39,865 nt of DNA. Source: CAZPHU01 sp964419255. GTDB lineage: Bacteria > Fibrobacterota > Chitinivibrionia > Chitinivibrionales > CAYFVL01. The position numbers were made by a program, and so were the translations under genes. The stretch lies in assembly GCA_964419255.1 (NCBI GenBank), contig CAYQOU010000038.1, forward strand, positions 1-39,865. Reading direction: 5' to 3'. Shown here piece after piece: positions 1 to 8,691 of the stretch. Numbering within the stretch: the stretch's first letter is position 1; each line of letters opens with the position of its first letter. Below the pieces are notes generated by a model. The model was not told where the DNA came from. It did no database searches and saw only the letters and a program-made list of their open reading frames with translations.

Positions 1-2
1 AA

Positions 3-410
3 TACACCAGACTGCCGGCGACCTATCAGCAGGCTGTTTCCAGATACATCCAACATGAACTGGACGGTCAGATCACCGAAGAGATGTATCCTGCCGGTGG
101 TGAAGGGAGAATCGCGACACCGTCAGCGGTTAACAGCACTGGTAAAAACTTCCTGAAAAACGGGTTCTATATCCAACAGAAAAGCTCAAAGCTGACTAAA
201 CTGATTTTTTCCATTGAAAAGGCCGGAGATGTGCGGATAACTCTTTTCGACCTGAAAGGAAGACTGATAAAAACAGCATTACGCGGGAAGTTCGATGCAG
301 GCAGACATACGACCGCTGTGGACATTTCGGATCTGGCAGGTGGTTTATACATAACCCGTTTCAGGTCGGATTCCTTTGTAAAAACGCAGGAACTAAATAT
401 CATCAAATAG
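3..410 (+). CDS. C-terminal part of a secreted protein with a sorting-type tail (5' end outside window)
   Basis: The reading frame is open from the left edge to a TAG at 408-410, so only the last 135 residues are visible. The final 80 or so residues have the beta-sandwich pattern of type IX secretion C-terminal sorting domains: a hydrophobic strand, then VRITLFDLKGRLIKT, a Gly/His turn, then DISDLAGGLYITRF and a short basic end. In that family the tail directs export across the outer membrane and is usually removed. The catalytic or binding part lies upstream and cannot be identified. The three-CBM protein at 17702-19951 ends in a related tail, so the two probably share an export route. A strong intrinsic terminator follows 29 bases after the stop. 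Confidence 0.8.
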   Translation, partial: YTRLPATYQQAVSRYIQHELDGQITEEMYPAGGEGRIATPSAVNSTGKNFLKNGFYIQQKSSKLTKLIFSIEKAGDVRITLFDLKGRLIKTALRGKFDAGRHTTAVDISDLAGGLYITRFRSDSFVKTQELNIIK

Positions 411-438
411 TGTGGTATATCTGCGTGTCAGCAGATCA

Positions 439-475
439 GGAGCCGGCTGCATGCAGCCGGCTCCTTCTTTTTGTT
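439..475 (+). terminator. Intrinsic terminator after the sorting-tail protein
   Basis: A 26-nt perfect palindrome (GGAGCCGGCTGC, AT, then its complement) at 439-464 is followed by TTCTTTTTGTT. The GC-rich stem and T-rich tract on the plus strand make a canonical Rho-independent terminator for the gene ending at 410. Confidence 0.9.
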
Positions 476-556
476 ACTTGTCTTCACCTCGGTGCGGCGC
501 TTTTCGGCTTAAACTCACCATCATCCAGCTCCGGACAAGTTCCCTATTGGGATATA

Positions 557-1849
557 CTACAGATACCCCGCGATACCGGGGCTTATAAGGATTTTCACCG
601 AACTCTCATTTAAGCTTGGAAGAACGGCTACTTCCATATTAAAGAAAATTCGTTTATACCCGATTTCTATCCAAAAACTTGGGCCACCCATATAATAAAC
701 ATCTATCTGATCATATGAGTATTCATCGAGGTAGTAATTTGAAGTGAGGAAAACTGCTTTGTGGCGTTCGTGCCAGTATCCAATCAGTGCACCGGGGGAG
801 AGTGTCACGACATTTCCGAGAGCAAAGATATAACGATATTGAAATCCACCCCCCTGCAGTTTTCCGGATATGCTTTCAAGATAGTCTGAATTATAGTAAT
901 TATCAAACTGAGTTTCATCGATTGACCGATTGGCACCTATATGATACCGAAGTGCGAACAGATGATTTTTTGCTCTCAAACCAATCTGAAAACCCGGCCC
1001 CATTTGGAAGGATTCCGGGCCGCCGGTCATAAATGAAAGGTCGACGCCGAGATTAAGTCGCAAGGGTCGTTCGGCCTTACATTCGATATCAACAGATTCT
1101 CCCGGATTTATCTTTACCGTCTCAGGATCGGAGCGGCTGCTGCCTGAACGACAACACACTTCATACTCCCCCGGCGGTAGTCTCACCTCCTTATCCCCTT
1201 TTCCATACTCCTCGTCATTTATGATCACAACGGCAGTGGAAGGATATACTTCGATGTCCAGCTCGCCCGGAACCTGAGATTTGGAAACCTTTTCTTCAAC
1301 CTTCTTTTCTTCAACCGTAACCACGGGTGTTTCCTTTTTTATTCGCCTTTGGGTAACCTGAACCGGCTTTATTCCCATTAGCTCCGCGGCCACGGATGGA
1401 AGTTCATGGATGATATCTTCGATGCTCCCCTCGATATCACGGCCCACGATCTGAGTGATTGTACCTTTCTCCACATCAACCACCCTAAAATTCAGCATCA
1501 GAAGCTTGCCCAGGTTACCGATTGAGCCGCTTATAAGGTATTGCACACCCAAAAGCTGCCCCATTTCAACCAGACAGGCCTGGTCGGTGCAGGCGCCGGA
1601 ACTCTGAAACCCCTGCTCCTTGAGTACCTCATTCATCTCCGAACGTTCCATAATAATCGCTCTGCCAGTTTTGAAAAGCTCGAAACGAAGCCGGTCGCCG
1701 ATTATATCGGCATGAGATTCCTTAACAATACCGGAAGTCTTGATGTTCATAACCGCATAGCGATTCTTGTGATTCTGAGCAAAAACGTCCGATGTGAAGC
1801 CAAAAACTACGATGCCAACAAGCAAAACCGAGGCAAACTTAAACAGCAT
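557..1849 (-). CDS. CsgG-like / PEGA-domain outer-membrane protein
   Basis: Secreted protein of about 430 residues. The chosen ATG at 1849 has GGAG eight bases upstream and opens directly into a signal peptide (MLFKFASVLLVGIVVFGF, cleavage near VFAQ). An in-frame ATG at 1900 lacks a ribosome site. Residues 25-165 resemble the CsgG/FlgO-type fold used by proteins that assemble envelope complexes: YAVMNIKTSG, an IMERSEMNEVLKEQGFQ segment, then GVQYLISGSIG. A linker rich in Lys, Glu and Val leads to a PEGA-type beta domain (GELDIEVYPSTAVVIINDEE and LPPGEYEV). The last 150 residues alternate aromatic and polar residues like a small beta-barrel or outer-membrane strand domain. The role is probably envelope-associated assembly or sensing. 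Domain assignments come from motif recognition; the substrate is unknown. Confidence 0.75.
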   Translation of the reverse strand: MLFKFASVLLVGIVVFGFTSDVFAQNHKNRYAVMNIKTSGIVKESHADIIGDRLRFELFKTGRAIIMERSEMNEVLKEQGFQSSGACTDQACLVEMGQLLGVQYLISGSIGNLGKLLMLNFRVVDVEKGTITQIVGRDIEGSIEDIIHELPSVAAELMGIKPVQVTQRRIKKETPVVTVEEKKVEEKVSKSQVPGELDIEVYPSTAVVIINDEEYGKGDKEVRLPPGEYEVCCRSGSSRSDPETVKINPGESVDIECKAERPLRLNLGVDLSFMTGGPESFQMGPGFQIGLRAKNHLFALRYHIGANRSIDETQFDNYYNSDYLESISGKLQGGGFQYRYIFALGNVVTLSPGALIGYWHERHKAVFLTSNYYLDEYSYDQIDVYYMGGPSFWIEIGYKRIFFNMEVAVLPSLNESSVKILISPGIAGYL

Positions 1850-1900
1850 CTTGAACGCTCCAGGGCCAAAAATGGGAATAATGAATGATCGATATATCAT

Positions 1901-2403
1901 CTTAAAATAATTAGAGATAAAAAGCTACAAATGTTTTTAAGGAATAATTTATTATCCCCAGTCGTCTTTTCAATCTTGATGCGACCAACTTCAGACTTAT
2001 TTTCATTGCTTTACATCAATTCATTTAAATCTCTCGGTTCCTCCCCGCGTTTTATGAAATAGTGAGAGTTGCATTCCGCGTTCCTTGATACATATAGTCT
2101 TCCTCTTAAGGTGGGATTCAAATACTTTTAGCCCGGAACAGAACTCATGACTATCGCACTCCACCCAACGTAAAGAGACATGTCCACACCTACTCGGACA
2201 TGCCTCACGTACTATCCTGAATCCGGCAAAGACGGAAAATCAAGGATCGAAGTCGAAGAAATAGAAACCTTGAACAACAATTAACAACTGACACGCCAAC
2301 AATCGTATAATTGCCTCCTCTTCCGTCCTGTTCCGTCCCGCCTCAGCGGGACGAGACAGGAAGAACACAGGAGTCAGTCACAGAATCCAGACGCAGGGAG
2401 AGT
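1901..2403. other. Intergenic region, no convincing gene
   Basis: No convincing gene in about 500 bases. It holds a 34-codon ORF at 2180-2284 (plus) with a poor ribosome site, which I do not call. The string ATCAAGGATCGAAG near 2239 has relatives near 17030 and 35187 between other genes. The hairpin at 2327-2360 is listed separately. A stretch near 2053 weakly resembles the dispersed repeat described below, but not enough to call a copy. Confidence 0.5.
2327..2360. repeat. Stable hairpin downstream of aspS
   Basis: A 15-bp stem with one mismatch and one G-T pair has arms at 2327-2341 and 2346-2360 around a CTCA loop; the core is CGTCCCGC/GCGGGACG. It lies 44 bases past the aspS stop, where a terminator is expected, but neither side has a T tract. 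It may therefore protect the 3' end or stop transcription only partially. Confidence 0.5.
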
Positions 2404-4176
2404 CTACAAGCTGGTCGGGAGGATCTTCAAATGTAGCTCCTCCAGCTGCTCCTTTGTAACCTCACCCGGTGCATTCATCAGAAGATCCTGAGCACGCTGA
2501 TTCATAGGAAATGCAATCACTTCGCGGATATTCTGCGCACCGGTGATAAGCATCACCATCCGGTCGATTCCCGGAGCAATACCTCCGTGAGGCGGCGCAC
2601 CGCGCTTGAATGCATTTATCATTCCACCAAACTTCTCATCCACGACCGACTTGTCATACCCGGCGATCTCAAAGGCTTTATACATGATATCCGGACGGTG
2701 ATTACGGATCGCACCACTCGACAACTCCACACCATTACAGACAATATCGTACTGATAAGCCTTAATAGTCAACGGGTCCTGATTAAGAAGCGCATCCATC
2801 CCCCCCTGCGGCATGGAAAAGGGATTATGACTAAACGCAACCGATTTTGTCTCCTCATCCCACTCAAACATGGGAAAATCCACTACCCAACAGAATTTGT
2901 AGACATCTTTTTCGATCAGGTCAAGCTCGTCTCCAAGCTTTACACGCACATCACCGGCGATTCGAGCCGCGTTTTTCTCATCATCACAGACAAAAAAGAC
3001 CACATCCCCGGTGGACACATCGCACTCACCGGCAATAGCGCCGATTTTCTTCTCATCGAGAAACTTTGCGATCGGCCCCTTAACCGTGTCTTCCGTCCAC
3101 ACCAGATAGGCAAGTCCTTTGGATCCAATCGATTGCGCATACTCAACCATACGATCGAAGAAACTTCTCGGGCGATCGCTTATGCCCTTTACCCCGAAGG
3201 CACGAACCACCGCACCCTTTTTGACAGCCGCCGAAAAGGCCCGGAATTCTGAATCGGCAAATATATTTGACACATCGGTAATTTCGATCGGGATACGCAG
3301 ATCCGGTTTATCGGTGCCATATTTGAGCATAGCCGTGTGATACGGAATGCGCACGAATGGCGGCTCGTCGAGTTTGATCCGGCTAAATTCATCGAATACC
3401 CCATGAAGAACATTTTCCACGACCGCAAAGATTTCATCCTGCGTGGCAAAGGACATCTCTATATCCAGCTGGTAGAACTCACCCGGTGACCGATCCGCCC
3501 GCGCATCTTCATCACGAAAACAGGGAGCGATCTGGAAATATCGGTCGAATCCAGCAACCATCAGAAGCTGCTTGAACTGCTGAGGCGCCTGAGGCAGGGC
3601 GTAGAAATGACCGGGATGTACCCTGGAGGGAACCAGGTAATCTCGCGCCCCTTCGGGGCTGGAGCTTGTAAGAATTGGCGTCTGGAATTCGTTGAAACCA
3701 AGCTCCATCATCCGACGACGAATGCTGGAGATGATTTTGGATCGCAGGATGATATTGTTATGCATCGTGGGACGACGCAGATCCAGATATCGGTACCTGA
3801 GACGCAAATCCTCGCTGACCTCCTCTTCCTGAAATACCGTAAAAGGTATCGATTCGCACTCACCAAGCACCTCGTAATCACTCGCGACAACCTCTATCTC
3901 CCCAGTCTCCATGTTTGCATTGACGTTTTCCTCCGAGCGAAAAACGACTTCACCATCGAAGCGAACGACAGTCTCTTTGGGAAGATGACCTACCTGATAC
4001 TGGAAGGGGGCAGTGGGATTGATAACGACCTGAGTTATGCCGTAGTTATCCCGCAAATCGATAAACAGGATGCCGCCATGATCACGTTTATTATGAATCC
4101 ATCCGGACAAGCGTACCCGCTTACCGATATCCTCTTTGCGCAATTGATTACACAAATGGGTACGAAACTCATGCAT
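2404..4176 (-). CDS. aspS: Aspartyl-tRNA synthetase (bacterial type)
   Basis: Class IIb aminoacyl-tRNA synthetase that charges tRNA(Asp) with aspartate in the cytoplasm. The 590 residues match the bacterial family in length and order. The N-terminal OB-fold anticodon-binding domain covers residues 1-105 (LSGWIHNKRDHGGILFIDLR). Motif 2 is FRDEDARADRSPGEFYQLDI. The bacterial GAD insertion lies in the middle third, and motif 3 is GIAPGIDRMVMLITG near residue 550. The anticodon domain has His in RDHGG, which is typical of enzymes that also accept tRNA(Asn), but the second specificity position appears not to be Gly (SEENVN). Dual specificity is therefore unresolved. The ATG at 4176 has AAGG nine bases upstream. 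Confidence 0.97.
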   Translation of the reverse strand: MHEFRTHLCNQLRKEDIGKRVRLSGWIHNKRDHGGILFIDLRDNYGITQVVINPTAPFQYQVGHLPKETVVRFDGEVVFRSEENVNANMETGEIEVVASDYEVLGECESIPFTVFQEEEVSEDLRLRYRYLDLRRPTMHNNIILRSKIISSIRRRMMELGFNEFQTPILTSSSPEGARDYLVPSRVHPGHFYALPQAPQQFKQLLMVAGFDRYFQIAPCFRDEDARADRSPGEFYQLDIEMSFATQDEIFAVVENVLHGVFDEFSRIKLDEPPFVRIPYHTAMLKYGTDKPDLRIPIEITDVSNIFADSEFRAFSAAVKKGAVVRAFGVKGISDRPRSFFDRMVEYAQSIGSKGLAYLVWTEDTVKGPIAKFLDEKKIGAIAGECDVSTGDVVFFVCDDEKNAARIAGDVRVKLGDELDLIEKDVYKFCWVVDFPMFEWDEETKSVAFSHNPFSMPQGGMDALLNQDPLTIKAYQYDIVCNGVELSSGAIRNHRPDIMYKAFEIAGYDKSVVDEKFGGMINAFKRGAPPHGGIAPGIDRMVMLITGAQNIREVIAFPMNQRAQDLLMNAPGEVTKEQLEELHLKILPTSL

Positions 4177-4391
4177 GCTGGAAAACCTTTTCAGTTTAAG
4201 ATGAGACGAAACAAAAATCGCACTTGAAAAAACAAGGCATTAAAAATACTATTTGGTATGAGCAGACTCTGCATATGACCGCAATCATCAAGTTTTTCTC
4301 AGCACGCAGGTCAAAATTCCAACTCTCTCTTTCTTGGCCTGAAAACCAGCAATGACAGCTACGCCGTAGCTACTTACGGAGTGCTTTATTT

Positions 4392-6167
4392 ATGAATGAT
4401 ATGAAAAAGACGAAAAGCCAGCTAATCGAGGAACTTACCCTTCTGCGCGAAAAGAGAAACGGAAACGGTAAAGCGACAAAAGAGATAACCGAGACGCTCC
4501 GCATAGCCGACGTATTGCTTAAATATTCCCACGTCGGCATTGTTGTAACCGATGCCGACAGTATCATACTAAAGGCAAACAAGGAGTTTCAGGTCATATC
4601 AGGTTTCTCGGAATCAGAACTGCTGGGTAAGAAAACCAATGTGCAGCGCTCCGACCGTCACAAAAAATCCTTCTATAAAAAGATGTGGGTTGAGCTGATA
4701 GAGAAAGGGTACTGGCGAGGAAAGGTGTGGAACCGGCGAAAAAATGGCCAGATCTATCTGGCACATCTGACTGTATCCGCTGTAAAAGATGAGTGCGGAG
4801 TCACAACCAACTATGTGGGCCTTATCGATGATATATCCCGCTACGCCACAGACTTTCAGGAACAGACGTATGTCGATGTGCTTACGGGGCTTCCCAATCG
4901 GATTCTGCTCAATGACAGATTGGATTTTATGCTCGCCCACGCCCGTCGTAACGGTCAGATTCTGGCCGTACTGTTTATGGATCTGGACAGGTTTAAGGTT
5001 GCCAATGATTCTCTTGGATATAATGGTGGAGATCAACTGCTGCAGATGGTAGCCGAACGTCTCAAAAAAACAATACGGGAGGTGGATGCGGTATTTCGCC
5101 TGGGAAATGACGAATTTGCCATCATCCTGGAAGAAATTTCGCATATCGAAGATGCTGCTAAAGTGGCCAAAAAAATCCAGCACCTGTTTACCATTTCCTT
5201 CAAACTCCAAAACTTCCAGCACGAGGTCTTCCTCAGTGCCAGTATCGGCATCAGCCTGTTTCCCTACGATGGTGTAGATATGGAAACACTGGTCAAGAAT
5301 GCTGAAAGTGCCATGCACAGGGCAAAAGAGCAGGGGGAAAACAACTACCAGCATTATACCCCCAGCATGAATTCCAAGGCACTTGAACATATCACTATCG
5401 AGTACCGGCTGCATAAAGCGCTTGATCAAAACGAGTTTCTCGTCTACTACCAACCTCAGATCGATCTGAAAACAGGTAATGTGGTAGGAGCCGAGGCGCT
5501 GGTCAGATGGAAACACCCGGAACTTGGCCTGGTTTCGCCGGCAGAGTTTATTCCAATCGCCGAGGAAACCGGCTTGATAATTCCCATCGGAGAATGGGTG
5601 CTCGAAACCGCTACCAGACAAACCCAGCAGTGGCACCAACAGGGCTTACCTCCCCTGCGCATCTCCGTGAACCTCTCGGTCCGTCAGTTCCAGCAGCAGG
5701 ACATCGTTGAAAAGATCCTTGCAATTTTGGATAAGACTGAACTGGCCCCCAATTATCTGGAGCTGGAAATAACCGAAAGCCTGGGGATGAAAAATGCCGC
5801 TCTGACGGTCAAAACGCTTAGCCGTCTGAAGAAAATGGGTATTCATATCAGTATTGATGATTTCGGTACGGGCTACTCCTCACTCAACTACCTCAAACGT
5901 TTTCCGGTCGATACGCTGAAGATCGATCAGTCCTTCATTCGCGATATTTCTCTGGATCAGGGCGATGAGGCAATAGTCAGCATCATTATCGATATGGCTC
6001 ATGCACTCAGATTGAATGTTATCGCCGAAGGAGTCGAAAACGAAATTCAGCTGGGATTTCTCAAAGGGCGATCATGTGATCAGGTACAGGGCTATTTCTA
6101 CAGCCCCCCGATTCCGGCCAAGGCATTCGAGCAGTATCTCATAAAAAGTAAAACCAAAATCGGGTGA
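4392..6167 (+). CDS. PAS-GGDEF-EAL cyclic-di-GMP signalling protein
   Basis: Cytoplasmic c-di-GMP turnover protein of 591 residues with no membrane segment. A short coiled N-terminus precedes a PAS domain (residues about 35-150, GIVVTDADSIILKANKEF). The GGDEF domain follows at about 160-320 (VLTGLPNR, FMDLDRFKVANDSLG) and the EAL domain at about 340-585. The cyclase signature reads GNDEF at 238-242 in place of GGDEF, so cyclase activity is doubtful. The EAL domain keeps its motifs: EAL at 368-370, NLSVRQF, EITES, DDFGTGYSS, KIDQSF and AEGVEN. The likely activity is phosphodiesterase, with GGDEF as a GTP or c-di-GMP sensing module. GGAG lies ten bases before the ATG. A PilZ protein (38878) and a REC-HDOD protein (36881) elsewhere in the window fit c-di-GMP control of surface behaviour. 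Confidence 0.93.
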   Translation: MNDMKKTKSQLIEELTLLREKRNGNGKATKEITETLRIADVLLKYSHVGIVVTDADSIILKANKEFQVISGFSESELLGKKTNVQRSDRHKKSFYKKMWVELIEKGYWRGKVWNRRKNGQIYLAHLTVSAVKDECGVTTNYVGLIDDISRYATDFQEQTYVDVLTGLPNRILLNDRLDFMLAHARRNGQILAVLFMDLDRFKVANDSLGYNGGDQLLQMVAERLKKTIREVDAVFRLGNDEFAIILEEISHIEDAAKVAKKIQHLFTISFKLQNFQHEVFLSASIGISLFPYDGVDMETLVKNAESAMHRAKEQGENNYQHYTPSMNSKALEHITIEYRLHKALDQNEFLVYYQPQIDLKTGNVVGAEALVRWKHPELGLVSPAEFIPIAEETGLIIPIGEWVLETATRQTQQWHQQGLPPLRISVNLSVRQFQQQDIVEKILAILDKTELAPNYLELEITESLGMKNAALTVKTLSRLKKMGIHISIDDFGTGYSSLNYLKRFPVDTLKIDQSFIRDISLDQGDEAIVSIIIDMAHALRLNVIAEGVENEIQLGFLKGRSCDQVQGYFYSPPIPAKAFEQYLIKSKTKIG

Positions 6168-6315
6168 TTCTCTGGCGGCGATTCGCACAATTTCTGGTGG
6201 CATAAGAGCTTCAGCAGTTGCAAAACTTGCGATAAATATTGCGCACGATTGCACAGTCGTATCACCCATTTTACCCTGAAGGGTTCGACTAATCCACTCA
6301 GTTCCGCTCAATATG
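6166..6315 (-). repeat. Dispersed repeat, copy A
   Basis: Read on the minus strand, this stretch starts with TGAGCGGAACTGAGTGGA and ends in GTGCGAATCGCC, three variable bases and AGAGAATC. It aligns with copies near 12261, 23330 and 35221. It still reads in frame for about 50 codons (EALMPPEIVRIAARES), suggesting a decayed protein-coding element. It begins exactly at the stop codon of the GGDEF-EAL gene. Confidence 0.6.
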
Positions 6316-6531
6316 GGTAAAAACCTCTGATCGCTCCCCTCGATTCATCAGGGGAAAATGAGCTCTCCCTGCTCTGATTTGGGGCCGCCAATCGATACCT
6401 CTACGGCATCTTCACATAAACACCGCCTCACCTCTCTGCAAAGATTATTTTCTTTATCTGTTCATACGATATGGTTACACTCCATATAAGACTATTTTGT
6501 TTCTCTTTCTTTCAGCCTCACGGGAGGATAC
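6168..6531. other. Intergenic region between the c-di-GMP gene and trpB2
   Basis: It holds repeat copy A at its left end. A weak hairpin TCCCCT/AGGGGA lies near 6338-6358. No other gene or promoter was recognised; the trpB2 ribosome site is at the right edge. Confidence 0.5.
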
Positions 6532-7920
6532 ATGTCCATAAAGGTTTACCTCAATGAAGATGAAATGCCCAGACAGTGGTATAATATCGCACCGGATCTT
6601 CCGACCCCCATGCAGCCACCTCTGGCTCCAAATGGTGAGGCGCTGACACCGGAGATGATGTCGGCGATTTTTCCGATGAACATCATCGAGCAGGAGATGA
6701 GCTCCCAACGATGGATAGACATTCCCGAAGAGATTCAGTCGCTACTCTATCGCTGGCGCCCGGCACCGCTGAGACGCGCCATGCACCTGGAGAAAGCTTT
6801 GGGTACTCCCGCAAAGATTTTCTACAAAGATGAATCTGTATCTCCTCCAGGAAGTCATAAGCCTAATACTGCGGTCGCTCAGGCCTGGTACAACAAACAG
6901 GCCGGCACAAAAACTATTACGACCGAAACGGGTGCGGGTCAATGGGGAAGCGCCCTGAGTCTAGCATGCTCGCTGGTTGGACTCAACTGCAAGGTGTACA
7001 TGGTACGCATAAGCTTCGACCAGAAACCGTTTCGCAAGATTATGATGCAGACCTGGGGCGGAGAGTGTGTGGCAAGCCCCAGCACCGAGACAAAAGCAGG
7101 GCGCTCTTTTCTGGAAAAGGATCCCAACACCCCGGGGAGTCTGGGAATGGCAATCAGTGAAGCGGTGGAAATGGCAGTGGCCGACTCGTCAGGATCGACA
7201 AAATATTCACTGGGAAGTGTGCTGAACCATGTGATGCTGCATCAAACGATCATCGGTCTGGAGGCAAAAAAACAGCTGGAGAAGATCGGTATCAAAAAGC
7301 CTGATGTTGTTATCGGATGTGCCGGCGGCGGCAGTAACTTTGCCGGTATTGCTTTTCCCTTTGTTCTTGATAAGATAAACGGTGCCGACATCGATATAAT
7401 ACCGGTAGAGCCGACCAGCTGCCCGACACTCACCCGTGGTATCTACAACTACGATTTCGGTGATGTGGTAGGAATGACTCCCCTGCTTCCCATGCATACC
7501 CTGGGTCATAGTTTCGTTCCGCCGCCGATACACGCCGGCGGTCTTCGCTATCATGGGATGTCACCGCTGGTGTCTCAGGCGGTTGTAGAAGGGCTTCTGA
7601 CCCCGCGCGCGATTCATCAGCTGGAGTGTTACGAAGCCGCGGTGAACTGGGCTCGCACAGAAGGCTTCATCGTGGCTCCCGAAACAAGTCACGCAATCGC
7701 CTGTACGGTCCAGGAAGCGCTTAAGGCCAAAGAAGAGGGGAAAGAAAAAGTCATTCTCTTCAACCTCAGCGGTCACGGCTACATGGATCTTCTGGGCTAC
7801 TCCAAGTATTTCAACGGTGAACTAAGCGACTACACCCTTCCTCAGCAAGATATAGACAAGGCCGAAGCCGAACTGACCGATTTTCCCAAGGCGCAAGCCA
7901 AAAAAACAGGCAAATGGTAA
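6532..7920 (+). CDS. trpB2: TrpB2-type tryptophan synthase beta-like PLP enzyme
   Basis: PLP-dependent fold-type II enzyme of 462 residues, longer than canonical TrpB (about 400) because of the N-terminal extension that marks the TrpB2 clade. The PLP lysine is K110 in PPGSHKPNTA. The TETGAGQWGSALS segment matches the catalytic-loop region of TrpB, and GCAGGGSNFAG is the phosphate-binding loop. TrpB2 enzymes condense indole with serine, and some members prefer phosphoserine or act without TrpA. No trpA or other tryptophan gene is adjacent, so this copy may work alone, for example in indole salvage. The start has a strong GGGAGG site six bases upstream. Two alternative hairpins and a long perfect inverted repeat follow the gene. 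Confidence 0.93.
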   Translation: MSIKVYLNEDEMPRQWYNIAPDLPTPMQPPLAPNGEALTPEMMSAIFPMNIIEQEMSSQRWIDIPEEIQSLLYRWRPAPLRRAMHLEKALGTPAKIFYKDESVSPPGSHKPNTAVAQAWYNKQAGTKTITTETGAGQWGSALSLACSLVGLNCKVYMVRISFDQKPFRKIMMQTWGGECVASPSTETKAGRSFLEKDPNTPGSLGMAISEAVEMAVADSSGSTKYSLGSVLNHVMLHQTIIGLEAKKQLEKIGIKKPDVVIGCAGGGSNFAGIAFPFVLDKINGADIDIIPVEPTSCPTLTRGIYNYDFGDVVGMTPLLPMHTLGHSFVPPPIHAGGLRYHGMSPLVSQAVVEGLLTPRAIHQLECYEAAVNWARTEGFIVAPETSHAIACTVQEALKAKEEGKEKVILFNLSGHGYMDLLGYSKYFNGELSDYTLPQQDIDKAEAELTDFPKAQAKKTGKW

Positions 7921-7943
7921 TACATGCCTGAACGTATATCTCT

Positions 7944-7977
7944 ATGCCCGGGCAGATGGTCGTGTCCGGGCATCTGC
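7944..7977 (+). terminator. Overlapping alternative hairpins after trpB2
   Basis: Two stems compete for the same bases. ATGCCCGG (7944-7951) pairs with CCGGGCAT (7966-7973), while GCAGATG (7952-7958) pairs with CATCTGC (7971-7977) and is followed by GACTTTCTTCC. The second is a modest terminator. The overlap may simply reflect a GC-rich palindromic tail. Confidence 0.45.
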
Positions 7978-7998
7978 GACTTTCTTCCTGGAAATTAT

Positions 7999-8049
7999 TC
8001 AGCGCCTGTTAATCGTATCTTTCATGAAGATACGATTAACAGGCGCTGA
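7999..8049. repeat. Perfect 23-bp inverted repeat with 5-nt loop
   Basis: The arms at 7999-8021 and 8027-8049 are exact reverse complements (TCAGCGCCTGTTAATCGTAT onward) around the loop TCATG. No T tract follows on either strand, so it is not a standard terminator. It sits 39 bases before the next start codon. Possible roles are an RNA-stabilising hairpin, a miniature mobile element or a protein-binding site. Confidence 0.85.
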
Positions 8050-8088
8050 TGAAAAAATAATCCCTGACCTGTAAATTGTGAGGTTCGC

Positions 8089-8385
8089 ATGGTTGATTCA
8101 CATGATGCTGACGTTCGCTACTGTCCATCCCTGGGACACGAAATCGCCTTCTCCTACTGTCGCAAGCCCGGATCCGAAATCCCCTGCCGCCGCATTTTCG
8201 ATTGCTGGTGGGAGCGATTTGATATTACCACATTTATGAAACAGAATTACAGCGAGGAAGTACTAGAGAAGATAACCCGGCCCCAACAACCAAAGTCGGT
8301 CTCTCTTGCGCAGATAATAAAGGAAGCGCAAGAAAGAATCGAGAGTCGAGATTCGAGGGACAAGAGGACAAAAGACGACGAATGA
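8089..8385 (+). CDS. Small four-cysteine, probably zinc-binding protein
   Basis: Cytoplasmic 98-residue protein with no signal peptide. Residues 12-45 hold four cysteines in the order CPSLGHEIAFSYC, then PC and DCWW, spaced like a metal-binding knuckle. This resembles small hypothetical proteins I recall from anaerobic and deltaproteobacterial genomes, with the pattern C-P-x-LGH-x6-YCR. The C-terminal 50 residues are a charged helix rich in Glu, Arg and Lys. The function is unknown; metal binding is inferred only from the cysteine pattern. It lies alone between trpB2 and the hybrid kinase and has only a weak AGG-type site upstream. Confidence 0.7.
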   Translation: MVDSHDADVRYCPSLGHEIAFSYCRKPGSEIPCRRIFDCWWERFDITTFMKQNYSEEVLEKITRPQQPKSVSLAQIIKEAQERIESRDSRDKRTKDDE

Positions 8386-8691
8386 CTAGTGATAAGAGGT
8401 GAGTGTTGATTAATATTACCTGCTAAGACAAACAGGTGTTTGATACCTCTTTGCTGAATTTACATAATTCAAGACGGTAGGATTGAATGGCCGACAGCGT
8501 AAGCGCGTGAGAAGAGTTATTGTTTCGTCCCGTGCATTATCAGTCTATCTGGGTATAAAAAACCTGCTTTTCTCCCCTCACTTCTCGCTAAAGGGACAGG
8601 ACCAGATACGGGAGTACTGGTGTCGAACAAAGGATCTATATCTAACAATTCCGTCTCTCGTATCTTATCTCTATAAACTTGAATCTCAACT
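8386..8691. other. Intergenic region
   Basis: About 300 bases between convergent genes. An ORF at 8483-8782 is read through the end of the kinase gene and has no recognisable ribosome site or protein character. I see no clear terminator for either neighbour. Confidence 0.4.

Noticed and set aside
2053..2085. Possible fifth copy of the dispersed repeat
   Set aside because: GAAATAGTGAGAGTTGC resembles the core, but flanks do not align.
2180..2284. 34-codon ORF
   Set aside because: Poor ribosome site and low-information sequence.
2587..3252. Long plus-strand ORF inside aspS
   Set aside because: Antisense shadow of a clearly conserved gene; no protein character or ribosome site.
4340..4360. 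Sigma-54-type promoter for the GGDEF-EAL gene
   Set aside because: TGGCCTG then GC spacing is 11, one base too long.
4614..5639. 341-codon minus-strand ORF opposite the GGDEF-EAL gene
   Set aside because: Shadow frame; the plus strand carries complete conserved domains.
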